DNA of 29,787 bases from NCBI GenBank assembly GCA_004557545.1, contig SFGV01000019.1, positions 1 through 29,787 of the forward strand, written 5' to 3'. Positions within the stretch are counted from its first letter, which is position 1, and every line of letters begins with the position of its first letter. Position numbers and translations under genes: made by a program. Below are positions 7,932 to 15,927 of this stretch, piece by piece. Source of the DNA: Succinatimonas hippei (GTDB taxonomy: Bacteria > Pseudomonadota > Gammaproteobacteria > Enterobacterales > Succinivibrionaceae). A model generated the notes under the pieces. The model worked only from the letters and a program-made list of their open reading frames with translations, did no database searches and was not told the DNA's origin.

Positions 7932-8171
7932 TCAGTAGAATACGCACTCGCCATCATCAACATGGCTTCTGTTGGCGATCACCTGATTGGCGTAAACGTG
8001 CTCTTCGGTTGAACCGTCTTTATGTTTTATAAGAATGAAATTCGGGCAGGAAGGACGCGCGTGATGAATATCCTCACCGTCAGGGGATGTGCTGAATGCA
8101 GCTTCCATAGTAGCTGAAGCCTCAAATGAAACTGCGGCAAGAGCTATGCAAACGAGGGCGGTCTTAAACAT
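7932..8171 (-). CDS. Small secreted protein with one cysteine pair, unknown
   Basis: A 79-aa product with a signal peptide (MFK, a hydrophobic stretch, probable cut after EASA near residue 20). The mature part is about 59 residues. It carries one Cys in RPSCPNF and one in DGECVFY, three residues from the end, so a single disulfide is likely. The middle (ILIKHKDGSTEEHVY) looks like two beta strands. No family is recognised. The ATG has AGGAG 9 nt upstream. It lies just upstream of yjjP-yjjB on the same strand. A CRP-like site and a TATACT box lie about 75-95 nt upstream. Confidence 0.7.
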   Translation of the reverse strand: MFKTALVCIALAAVSFEASATMEAAFSTSPDGEDIHHARPSCPNFILIKHKDGSTEEHVYANQVIANRSHVDDGECVFY

Positions 8172-8241
8172 TTTTTGAATCTCCTGTTTATCTTTAACTA
8201 CCGATCCGGCATCAGATGCCGTTAACTCTCAACAGCAGGCA

Positions 8242-8266
8242 GTATAGATGTGCTAAAGATCACATT
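8242..8266 (-). promoter_or_regulatory. CRP-like site next to a -10 box for the small secreted protein
   Basis: TGTGC-TAAAGA-TCACA (8249-8264) matches the CRP consensus TGTGA-N6-TCACA at 9 of 10 positions. AGTATA at 8241-8246 reads TATACT on the minus strand and is a possible -10 box. The site would then be centred about 22 nt upstream of the start point, where binding would more likely repress than activate. Assignment is by consensus only. Confidence 0.4.
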
Positions 8267-8289
8267 TATAAAAAGGTAGAAAATTGACA

Positions 8290-8376
8290 TTTTATAGATG
8301 TATATTTTTAGGACATAGATTTATGTCCGGTATTAAGATTATTGTTTATCAGAAGGTTAATAAAACATCTATAAAA
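8290..8376. repeat. Nested inverted repeats
   Basis: TTTTATAGATGT (8290-8301) and its exact reverse complement ACATCTATAAAA (8365-8376) enclose the hairpin GGACATA-GATT-TATGTCC (8311-8328). The spacing is 63 nt, so the outer repeat may be two operator half-sites or transposase binding sites. No function is demonstrated by the sequence. Confidence 0.6.
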
Positions 8377-8421
8377 ACACGGCAGCTTTTCCACTACGAT
8401 TTGTACATGTTTTAAATATCT

Positions 8422-8446
8422 ATCCATATCTAGCTATGGATTTTTT
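8422..8446 (+). terminator. Hairpin plus T-run just upstream of the transposase
   Basis: ATCCATA (8422-8428) pairs with TATGGAT (8435-8441), loop TCTAGC, directly followed by T residues to 8446. It resembles an A/T-rich intrinsic terminator reading toward the transposase. Insertion sequences often carry such blocks against transcription coming from outside. Confidence 0.4.
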
Positions 8447-8497
8447 AATCAGCAGGAAGCAGGAAATGGATAGGCCAGATCCTAAAAAGGAGAGTTT

Positions 8498-10315
8498 ATG
8501 AGCCTGCGTGGTCCCGAGCTTGAACCTTTACTTGCCATACGCAGTGGAAGGTACTACTACCTTTGTACCTATATGAACGCCTGGGATCCCGAACGCAAAC
8601 GCTCATACCGCAAGAACACCACATCAGTTGGCAAAATTACCTCCGGAAGACGTGACGGAACTGTTGAATGGAAGGAATCCTATATTGAGCGGCATCCTGA
8701 TCTGGCCTCATACTCATGCGTACGCGATAAAGATGGAACTTTAGTCTTCACTCCTTTGAGTGAAGTTCAGGATCCCGCTGACGCGCTAAGTCCGAGTCTT
8801 TCAATCGGAGCGACCTGGACCCTGTGCTCGGTTGTCAACAAAACTCCATTCATGAGAGCGCTTGAGGTTGTATTTAGCAAGTACTCGGACTGGCGCAAGA
8901 TCCTCTCTGTAGCATTTTTCATGAATCTGAGTTCTGAAAAAGTACTCAACAAAATAAGCGAATTTTCAAAGCACCATTATCTGCCATGGACCAGAGTGCT
9001 CAGCCCGGATGACGTGATGAGACTGATGTCCAGGATCACCGCGGCCCGCATCGCGCTATTCATGAACTCGGTTGCAGAATCATTAAAGGATGACACCCGC
9101 TGTCTGGTTTTCTGCTCAAGCTCGGTATATCGCAGGCACACCTCGTTCTCATGGACCGCCCACTGCGACAGTGAGTACGGTCCCGGGCAGGGAAGTAATT
9201 CGCTTACCGCGGTCAGAATGAGTGATGGCATGCCGGTATGCTATTTCGTATCAGACGGAGAAAAATTCGGAAGCCTTGAGGCGATCCGCGCGCTTACCTT
9301 AAAACTCACCAGACATGATCTGCTCAAAAATTCGATATTTGTCGGTGACCGCGGTTACGCCTCGGTAAAACAGATCTCAGAATACCTTAGAAACGAGGTC
9401 AATTTTCTGGTAACTCCGAGAATGCACCATGGGCTCTTTAAACCCTTACTAAAAAAACTCAGTCCTAAGCTTTTCGCCCTTGAAAACTACAAACCGGTGA
9501 TCGGATGCTCGGCTTTTACTTATAAAACAGGCTGGACCTATCACGTACGAAAAGGCGGCCATGTATACCGCCACAACGCTAAGCTATGGCTTCACGTGTT
9601 TTTTGATGAGGACGTATACAACCGCGGACGCGAGAGATTAAAGCACGGCATAGGGCTTGTGTATGAAAGTCTAAGCCGAGGTGAAGTGCTCAACGATGAT
9701 CTTGAGGACATAAAAACGCGCTATATGTCTTTAAACCCTAAAACAGGAGATCTTGAGGTTAACGATGACGCCGTCAAAACCGCGCTGGCAAGGAGGAGTG
9801 TCAGGATCCTTTTATCCGATGTCATAAGTGATCCGGTGGAAGCCTTCTGCGACTATTTCGATCGCAATGAGATTTGGGCGGGATTTAGAAATTGTCAGGA
9901 GCGTTTTAACAGCCGTAACGTCCTGGACTCTGATGAGCTGGCTCCTGAAAGCTGTTACTTTCTTGAGTTTGTGTCGCTCGCGGCCGGTCTTATGCTTAGA
10001 AAACGCCTGCAACTTGCCCAAAAGGAGATGTCAGGTCTCCCATATAATTGTGATGACGTAATTCTGCAGATCCTCTCAGGCATTACCATAAGCGGGCATA
10101 ACGGAGGAAAGGCAACGCTAAGTGAGATCTCAAATAAGATTAAGAAGATGCTCTCAATTATCAATGTAGATCTGCCATCAGGCGAGCTTCCGTTGCTAGA
10201 AGGCGAGACACGCGCCGCGACGCTTGCCGAGAAACAGGATTATGAGGATCTTATAAAAGCTGAACACAGTTCAAGACCTTCAAGAGAGGAGCGGGTTCTC
10301 AAAGAACTGTTGTGA
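8498..10315 (+). CDS. IS1634/IS4-like transposase with altered first catalytic residue
   Basis: A full-length 605-aa DDE-type (RNase H fold) transposase, matching the usual 550-610 aa of the IS1634 group. The second catalytic Asp is in FVGDRGYAS (D284) and a Glu fits the expected place in YFDRNEIWAGFR (E458), with the long beta-rich insertion between them. The first strand, which normally reads Y-D-V/S-T-T/S, reads FCSSSVY at 205-211, so the catalytic Asp is replaced by C206 (codon 9113-9115). No other Asp sits at that position. The reading frame is otherwise uninterrupted, which would be surprising for a dead element, so it may be recent, trans-complemented or re-used. GGAG lies 5 nt before the ATG. 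I found no terminal inverted repeats or target duplication. Confidence 0.75.
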   Translation: MSLRGPELEPLLAIRSGRYYYLCTYMNAWDPERKRSYRKNTTSVGKITSGRRDGTVEWKESYIERHPDLASYSCVRDKDGTLVFTPLSEVQDPADALSPSLSIGATWTLCSVVNKTPFMRALEVVFSKYSDWRKILSVAFFMNLSSEKVLNKISEFSKHHYLPWTRVLSPDDVMRLMSRITAARIALFMNSVAESLKDDTRCLVFCSSSVYRRHTSFSWTAHCDSEYGPGQGSNSLTAVRMSDGMPVCYFVSDGEKFGSLEAIRALTLKLTRHDLLKNSIFVGDRGYASVKQISEYLRNEVNFLVTPRMHHGLFKPLLKKLSPKLFALENYKPVIGCSAFTYKTGWTYHVRKGGHVYRHNAKLWLHVFFDEDVYNRGRERLKHGIGLVYESLSRGEVLNDDLEDIKTRYMSLNPKTGDLEVNDDAVKTALARRSVRILLSDVISDPVEAFCDYFDRNEIWAGFRNCQERFNSRNVLDSDELAPESCYFLEFVSLAAGLMLRKRLQLAQKEMSGLPYNCDDVILQILSGITISGHNGGKATLSEISNKIKKMLSIINVDLPSGELPLLEGETRAATLAEKQDYEDLIKAEHSSRPSREERVLKELL

Positions 10316-10431
10316 GATCCGCCTTGGACATGTTTCAAAACTCATAATAATGCGCCCGTGTCATTACGCTTACGTATTACACACTGTTTGTGCGGCGTCT
10401 TATATGACTGTGATCATTGGAAAAGCGTTTT

Positions 10432-11778
10432 TCAGATCAGCCTCGCGAGCGCACTTTGGATCTCCATCTCCCTTTTTTTCTTTAAGGCCTTAAGATATGT
10501 ATTGCAACAGTACAGAGGAACATTAGAAAGATATTCCTGTTCTCTATAATTTGACATCGAAAACCGTATTCCACGCAGCTTTGGATTGTCTTTTACAAAG
10601 GTTGCCAGAGATTTAGATTTAAGATTTTCTTCAGCTTTTACCTCTATGGGAATGACCAGATCTGAAATTTGCAGCACGAAATCGATCTCAAGACGCGAGT
10701 TGTCTTTACTGAAATAGCCTAGTGTTATGTCAGATATTTCTTTTATCTGGGCACAGACGAAATTCTCGGTAAAAGCCTCCTTGCTCTGACCTAATCCGCC
10801 CGGCAGCAGAAGCGAGACCGCAGGAGTATTGCCAAGAGCCCCCAAAAGCCCGTTGTCCAGCATATAAAGCTTGAAAGCTGAAATATCCTCATAATTACTC
10901 AATGGGATCTCGGCCGCTTTAATTCTGGAAACTTTATAAATAAGGCCGAAGTCAATAAGCCACTGAATAGCAATTTCATAATCCTTGGCTCGCGCGCCTT
11001 TTGCCAGTGCCCCATATATGAATTTTTTGTTTTCTTTCGCTAACTGAGATGGAATCGATTGCCATACCTGATTTATGCGCGCTACCTCTTTAACCGGAGA
11101 GTGTTTTGACAGATCCTGCCTGTAAGCCTGAAGAATTTCTTTTTGTATCTCTCTTACGGCATTGGGATCTTTTGTCTGAATGAATTTTTTAACCGCCTCA
11201 GGCATGCCTCCCACAAAATAGTATTCCCTGAGCAACTGAATAAATCTGCTGCTAAGGGATGATATCATTTGAAAATCAAGGTGTTTCAAGACTTCTAAAA
11301 GTCTGGTCTCGCCTTTAGCGTTCAGAAATTCCTCAAAATCCATTGGATACAAAGTCAGAGTATCGACCTTCCCTACCGGATATGACTCTCCCTCGCGCAA
11401 CTGAATCCCAAGATAACTCCCAGCTACCGCAACATGATATTCAGGAGCGTCCTCACAAAAATATTTCAAAGACGTGAGACCACGCCTTGTTTCCTGAATC
11501 TCATCGAGAATGATCAATGTATTGCCAGGGACTATCGTCTCATTTGTAGCCGCGCTTACGGTCATGATAATGCGGTCTGTATTGTAGTCTTCGGCAAACA
11601 AATCCTTTATTTCAGCATTATTATCACAATTGATATACGCGACATTCTTAAAGTAGCGTTTTCCGAATTCTTTAAGGATCCAGGTCTTTCCTGTCTGCCT
11701 GGCGCCAAAAAGAATTAAAGGTTTTCTATCCTGTTTATCTTTCCAGTGAACAAGGCTGTCCATAATTGCTCTTTCCAT
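10432..11778 (-). CDS. AAA family ATPase with DUF4143 domain
   Basis: A 448-aa member of the widespread AAA_14/DUF4143 family, whose cellular role is not established. The N-terminal P-loop domain has Walker A GARQTGKT (25-32), Walker B LIILDEIQ (88-95) and the sensor string HVAVAGSYLGIQL. This is followed by the family motif TLYPMDFEEFL. The C-terminal DUF4143 part holds a nuclease-like core, NFVCAQIKEI...LEIDFVLQI...IPIEVKAEE, matching the E-x(n)-D-x(n)-E-x-K pattern of PD-(D/E)XK folds. Everything expected of the family is intact. It is a single-gene unit converging with the transposase, 116 nt away, and is preceded by an AT-rich spacer. Such genes are common in mobile or recently acquired regions. 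Confidence 0.9.
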   Translation of the reverse strand: MERAIMDSLVHWKDKQDRKPLILFGARQTGKTWILKEFGKRYFKNVAYINCDNNAEIKDLFAEDYNTDRIIMTVSAATNETIVPGNTLIILDEIQETRRGLTSLKYFCEDAPEYHVAVAGSYLGIQLREGESYPVGKVDTLTLYPMDFEEFLNAKGETRLLEVLKHLDFQMISSLSSRFIQLLREYYFVGGMPEAVKKFIQTKDPNAVREIQKEILQAYRQDLSKHSPVKEVARINQVWQSIPSQLAKENKKFIYGALAKGARAKDYEIAIQWLIDFGLIYKVSRIKAAEIPLSNYEDISAFKLYMLDNGLLGALGNTPAVSLLLPGGLGQSKEAFTENFVCAQIKEISDITLGYFSKDNSRLEIDFVLQISDLVIPIEVKAEENLKSKSLATFVKDNPKLRGIRFSMSNYREQEYLSNVPLYCCNTYLKALKKKREMEIQSALARLI

Positions 11779-12050
11779 TAATTGCCCCTCACCAGGAAAC
11801 TCAAAATAAAAACAAGAACGACAATCGTTAAACCCAATACTAATATAATTATATATTAAATAGTTATTTCATATATTACACTTTTATATCATGATATTAT
11901 ACATAAGATCTAACATTATTAAGAGCTAAAAATCTGCAAATTTTACATTTTTATGAGTCATAATAATTTAATTTTACGCATTTTTATGACTTTATACCTG
12001 ATCACTGAACCAATTCATGTCAGGAGCCCTTTTATATTCACTGAAACCAA
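11779..12050. other. AT-rich intergenic spacer
   Basis: Between the ATPase gene and the second nhaB lies a strongly AT-rich stretch (especially 11835-12000, with ATATAATTATATATT and similar runs). It has no open frame with a ribosome-binding site. It probably carries the ATPase promoter. I see no further structure besides the terminator at its right edge. Confidence 0.5.
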
Positions 12051-12080
12051 AAAAGCGGCATCATTATGACGCCGCCTTTT
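12051..12080 (-). terminator. Terminator after nhaB copy 2
   Basis: GCGGC (12055-12059) pairs with GCCGC (12071-12075) and the inner TCAT/ATGA also pairs. The stem is flanked by AAAA on the left and TTTT on the right, so it can act in either direction. It lies about 30 nt beyond the stop of the second nhaB. Confidence 0.8.
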
Positions 12081-12110
12081 CGTTTTCCTTTTAATGGCTG
12101 ATTAGAGTGG

Positions 12111-13691
12111 TCAGTGACCTATCTTAATTGTTTCAAGTGACGCTCTGTGTACCCATCCCTGATCTACAAAGTAGTTGCTGTAGTCAGGCACGATGTACCA
12201 GACGGCGATCAGACCTACGATGGTCAGTACGATGGTATATGGTACAGCCATGTACATCATCTTGAAATAAGGCAGCTTGATGAGCGGAGCCAGAGGAGAT
12301 GTCAGCAGGAAGAGGAACGCTGACTGGCCATTAGGAGTCGCGACGGATGGCAGGTTGGTACCGGCGTTGATCGCGATAGCCATCTCATCGAACTGCTCAG
12401 GAGTTATGAGCCCTTGTACCAGAGCGTCACGCACCTGCTCAATGTAGATAGTGGCGACAAACACGTTATCTGAAACCGATGAAATAATACCGTTAGCGAG
12501 GTAGAGGATCGGCATATGGTAATCAGCCGGTGCTGACAGCACCCAGGCGATGATCGGATCAAAAAGACCATTTGAGGCGATCACGCAGACAACCGCGAAG
12601 AATACGCAGAGCAGGGCGCAGAACGGCATTGATTCGGTGAATGCCTGACCAATCTCGGCATCAGATGAAACGCCGCAAAGAGTGGTAGCGAAAATAATCA
12701 CTGAAAGACCGATTAGGCCGACTGAGGCAAGGTGGAAAGCCAGAGCGAACACCAGCCAGACAAAGCACAACCCCTGTATTACAAGGTTGAGCTTGTCACG
12801 GCGTGACAGATGCTTTGTATTCTTTTCATCCTCGGCCAGGAGAACCTTGTAAACGGAATCCGGCATTTCGGCGCCATATCCGAAGAGAGAGAACTTCTCG
12901 CAAACAACGCAGGTCAGGAGACCAAAAAACACTATCGGCACTGAGACCAGTGACATACGGATCGCGTAATCTGAGAACTGCCATCCGGCGTAGTTGCCGA
13001 TGATAAGGTTCTGCGGCTCGCCGACGATGGTGCAGATACCGCCTATGGTGGTACCAACAGCGGCGTGCATCAGGATCGACCTTAAAAACGCGCGGAACTG
13101 CTCAAGATCCCCGCGGTACTGCTCAGGTATCAGATCCTGATCATTTACGATCGTAGCCTGATCACTGTCTGTTATGGTCTTTACATAAAGGGTATAAAGG
13201 CCGACGCAGGTTGAAATGATGATTGCGAGAACCGTCAGGGCGTCAACGAAAGCCGAGATAGCACCGCAAAGGAAGCAGAAGAGGAACGCAAGAAGCACGC
13301 GGGAGCGGATCTTTACGAGGATCTTGGTGAAGAAAAAAAGCAGGAAGTCACGGATGAAGTGAATGCCGGCTACCATGAACATCAGGAGGAGCAACACTTC
13401 CAGATTATTTCCGATTTCCCTGGTTACGGACTCCATATCGGTAAGACCGATGAAACACGCTTCGGCAACCAGTAGACCGCCCGACTCCAAGGGATAGCTG
13501 TCAAGCGACATCGCCAGAGTAAAGATGAACTCTGCCATAAGAAGCCAGCCTGCGGCCACCATGGAGAAGTGGGCAATCACAGGATTGAGGATAAGGCAGG
13601 CGATTATGAAGTTCTTATACCAGGCCGGAGATCGACCCATGAAATTAAGGATAAACGCCTTGGGGTAGGTAATATAGGTACCGTTTGCCAT
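12111..13691 (-). CDS. nhaB: Na+/H+ antiporter NhaB (copy 2)
   Basis: A 526-aa inner-membrane Na+/H+ antiporter, paralogous to the product of 628-2229. It has the same NhaB hallmarks: FLCGAISAFVDALTVLAI, GTTIGGICTIVGEPQNLIIGN, GQAFTESMPFCALLCVFFA, SDNVFVATIYIEQ and NAGTNLPSVATPNGQSAFLF. The start at 13691 is supported by GGAGG on the minus strand 7 nt upstream. Unlike copy 1 it stands alone, with its own terminator and a long divergent control region shared with the yidE-type gene. A candidate promoter (TTGAAC at 13812-13817, TATAAT at 13788-13793, minus strand) would give a leader of about 90 nt. The two copies may serve different sodium or pH conditions. Confidence 0.95.
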   Translation of the reverse strand: MANGTYITYPKAFILNFMGRSPAWYKNFIIACLILNPVIAHFSMVAAGWLLMAEFIFTLAMSLDSYPLESGGLLVAEACFIGLTDMESVTREIGNNLEVLLLLMFMVAGIHFIRDFLLFFFTKILVKIRSRVLLAFLFCFLCGAISAFVDALTVLAIIISTCVGLYTLYVKTITDSDQATIVNDQDLIPEQYRGDLEQFRAFLRSILMHAAVGTTIGGICTIVGEPQNLIIGNYAGWQFSDYAIRMSLVSVPIVFFGLLTCVVCEKFSLFGYGAEMPDSVYKVLLAEDEKNTKHLSRRDKLNLVIQGLCFVWLVFALAFHLASVGLIGLSVIIFATTLCGVSSDAEIGQAFTESMPFCALLCVFFAVVCVIASNGLFDPIIAWVLSAPADYHMPILYLANGIISSVSDNVFVATIYIEQVRDALVQGLITPEQFDEMAIAINAGTNLPSVATPNGQSAFLFLLTSPLAPLIKLPYFKMMYMAVPYTIVLTIVGLIAVWYIVPDYSNYFVDQGWVHRASLETIKIGH

Positions 13692-13787
13692 GAAACTTCC
13701 TCCTCAGAAGCACTTGAAAGCGGGTAACCGGAAAACAGCGATGCTAAATGCTCGAGTGAATCGAACCTCTCAAACATACAAGTCGAT

Positions 13788-13817
13788 ATTATATACACCC
13801 AGATTGTTTTTGTTCAA
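13788..13817 (-). promoter_or_regulatory. Candidate sigma-70 promoter of nhaB copy 2
   Basis: On the minus strand TTGAAC (13817-13812) and TATAAT (13793-13788) are separated by 18 nt. Transcription would begin near 13781, about 90 nt before the ATG. Confidence 0.5.
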
Positions 13818-13993
13818 AAAATGAAAAAATATTTAAATGAAATTATTATGGTTTTTTAATCGATTAGATTAAGATAGTCGATCTGACATTTTAAATGATC
13901 CAGATGATAGGATGAAAAAGAAATTTTTTCACTTTTCTTTTATGTCATTTATGTACAGTTTAAGATATACTTTTATTTGCTAAAAGAATAAGT

Positions 13994-14009
13994 TGTGATT
14001 TAAATCACA
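13994..14009. promoter_or_regulatory. Perfect CRP-binding palindrome
   Basis: TGTGA-TTTAAA-TCACA matches both half-sites of the CRP consensus exactly, with the canonical 6-nt spacer, and is fully symmetric. It lies about 133 nt upstream of the predicted yidE start point and about 220 nt upstream of that of nhaB copy 2. This is far for direct class I/II activation, so either another promoter exists or the site acts through DNA bending or repression. Confidence 0.7.
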
Positions 14010-14098
14010 TTATGGTGTTCAGCACAAAAAAGGCTTATGAGTAAAAGCCCGAAGCGATAGTCCTCCCCAAAACACGCCGGCGCGTTCGCGCTTTAAAT

Positions 14099-14128
14099 TT
14101 GTATCCTTAGCAATAAAGCGTCTATAAT
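14099..14128 (+). promoter_or_regulatory. Candidate sigma-70 promoter of the yidE operon
   Basis: TTGTAT (14099-14104), an 18-nt spacer and a perfect TATAAT (14123-14128). Transcription would start near 14135, which is downstream of the in-frame ATG at 14130 and therefore favours ATG 14184 as the real start. Confidence 0.55.
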
Positions 14129-14183
14129 CATGCGTCGCGGGATATTTTCCGCAGTTTGTTTTTCAACTCTCAACACCTTTCTT

Positions 14184-15920
14184 ATGTCCTCTATAGCTAT
14201 TATTACAATGGCCATATCCTTGGGCGCTGTGCTCGGCATTCTGCTTGGCCAGCTTAAGTTCCGCGGGGTAGGGCTGGGGATCGGCGGCGTACTCTTTGCC
14301 GGAATCGTCGTCGGTCATTTCGCACACTACTATATGGGCTTTGATGTCAAATCAGCCACCGGGGAGGTTACCGCTGAAGGCAACATTCTCCACTACGTGC
14401 AGGAATTCGGGCTGATCCTCTTCGTCTACGCGATTGGTATCAAGGTAGGCCCGAGCTTCTTCAGCTCACTGAGAGGACAAGGCGTCAAGCTCATAATGTG
14501 GGCCGTGATCATTATTCTTGGTGGTTGCGGCATCGCGCTTACTCTGTTCATGTGCGGTATCGTCCCTGTGGACGCTATGATCGGCATGTACACCGGCGCC
14601 ATCACCAACACTCCGGCTCTTGGCGCTGGCTCACAGATGATCTCCGATATGGCAAACGCCTTCGGTCAGAACGGCGGCACGGTACCTGACGGCTTCAGCG
14701 CAGCCGTGGTTCCTTCAGCTTATGCCATGGCTTATCCTTTTGCCGTTGTCTCACTCCTGCTTGTAATGGTTTTACTCAGAATCATCTTCGGTATCAAAGT
14801 TGACAAGGCAGGCGAGGATTACGCTGCGTCCAAAGCGGCCGGCAAACCTTCTTTAAGCGTCATGAACGTGCGCGTAAAGAACTCTGACTTCTTTGGCAAG
14901 ACCATTGGTGATATTCCAGGTGTCGCGTCTGGCAACGTGGTATGCTCTAGATACAAGCCAGAAGGCGGCGATCTGACGGTCGCTCAGAAGAGTCAGGTGC
15001 TCTCAGAAAACGACACCGTACATCTGGTTGGTCTTTCATCCGATCTTTCAGAGGCCATGAAAGCCATCGGAAGCGCATGCAAGGACTGCATGACCACCCA
15101 TGGCAGCCACATTACAGTGCGTCATCTGCTCGTAACCAACAGAGGGATCTGCGGTTCAAAGCTTGGTTCGCTTGAACTTGAGAAACGCTTTAACCTTTCT
15201 GTCTCCCGCGTTATCCGCGCCGGTATTCAGATGATCCCCAATCCTGAGTTCATCCTCGCTTACGGCGATGAGATAAACGTCATAGGAACTATGGACAATG
15301 TAACCGCTGCTGGCAAGATTGTCGGCAATTCCAGCGTCTCCTATAACAGGGTTGGAATGATGCCGGTATTCATCGGGATCTTCCTGGGAATACTCTTGGG
15401 CAGCATTCCTATTCCTGTCCCCGGTGTTCCCGCTCCTATGAAATTAGGTCTTGCCGGCGGTCCTCTGGTCATGGCCATTCTTCTTGCCCGTTTTGGCGAC
15501 ACCTGGACCGGTAACCGCATTCACTGGCGTCTTCCTCCGGCAGCAATCGCTACTTTCAACAGTCTTGGAATTACGCTGTTTCTGACCATCGTCGGTATCA
15601 GCGCCGGAGCCTCCGGGTTCTGGGAGACTCTGACAGAGGGACCGGGACTCAAATGGATGGCATGGGCAACCTTAATTTCATTCATCCCGATCATGGTAGT
15701 CGGTATACTGATGATCAAGGTTTCTCACATCAATTATCTGGTAGCCTGTGGTGCGATTGCTGGTTCATATACCGACCCTCCTGCGCTTGCTTACGCCAAT
15801 GGTATGTATAAAGACGCTGAGGCTACCTCCATTGGTTACGCTACCGTATATCCGTTCGTGATGTTCCTGCGCATACTTTCACCTCAGATCATGGTGATCA
15901 TCTGCGCGGCAATGCTTTAA
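14184..15920 (+). CDS. yidE: YidE/AspT-type transporter (aspartate:alanine exchanger family)
   Basis: Inner-membrane carrier, 578 aa from ATG 14184, with the layout of E. coli YidE (553 aa). A block of about five hydrophobic helices contains KFRGVGLGIGGVLFAGIVVGH, EFGLILFVYAIGIKVGP and GAITNTPALGAGSQ. Two RCK_C (TrkA-C) domains follow in the soluble middle (about residues 230-400), and a second helix block ends in GAIAGSYTDPPALAYAN. The TNTPALGAG and SYTDPPALAYAN repeats are the inverted pair typical of this family. Relatives exchange aspartate for alanine, or in rumen bacteria succinate-linked dicarboxylates; the substrate of YidE itself is not established. The frame extends to ATG 14130, but that codon overlaps the predicted -10 box and lies before the homologous region. 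Confidence 0.9.
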   Translation: MSSIAIITMAISLGAVLGILLGQLKFRGVGLGIGGVLFAGIVVGHFAHYYMGFDVKSATGEVTAEGNILHYVQEFGLILFVYAIGIKVGPSFFSSLRGQGVKLIMWAVIIILGGCGIALTLFMCGIVPVDAMIGMYTGAITNTPALGAGSQMISDMANAFGQNGGTVPDGFSAAVVPSAYAMAYPFAVVSLLLVMVLLRIIFGIKVDKAGEDYAASKAAGKPSLSVMNVRVKNSDFFGKTIGDIPGVASGNVVCSRYKPEGGDLTVAQKSQVLSENDTVHLVGLSSDLSEAMKAIGSACKDCMTTHGSHITVRHLLVTNRGICGSKLGSLELEKRFNLSVSRVIRAGIQMIPNPEFILAYGDEINVIGTMDNVTAAGKIVGNSSVSYNRVGMMPVFIGIFLGILLGSIPIPVPGVPAPMKLGLAGGPLVMAILLARFGDTWTGNRIHWRLPPAAIATFNSLGITLFLTIVGISAGASGFWETLTEGPGLKWMAWATLISFIPIMVVGILMIKVSHINYLVACGAIAGSYTDPPALAYANGMYKDAEATSIGYATVYPFVMFLRILSPQIMVIICAAML

Positions 15921-15927
15921 AAATCTG

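Larger units (their letters stand above)
8172..8497. other. Divergent intergenic region rich in dyads
   Basis: This 326-nt AT-rich region between the small secreted-protein gene and the transposase contains no gene. It holds a CRP-like site (8249-8264), a 12-bp inverted repeat (8290-8301 with 8365-8376), a 7-bp hairpin nested in it (8311-8328), and a second 7-bp hairpin followed by six T (8422-8446). GGAG at 8489-8492 is the transposase ribosome-binding site. I could not find terminal inverted repeats for an insertion sequence here. Confidence 0.5.
13692..14183. other. Divergent control region between nhaB copy 2 and yidE
   Basis: This 492-nt region holds no gene. It carries a minus-strand promoter candidate for nhaB (13788-13817), a perfect CRP palindrome (13994-14009), an AT-rich section (13800-13990) and a plus-strand promoter candidate (14099-14128). 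Confidence 0.55.

Noticed and set aside
8400..10420. Terminal inverted repeats for the transposase gene
   Set aside because: Comparison of both flanks by eye showed only short weak matches such as ACATGT; no pair long enough to call, and no target duplication.
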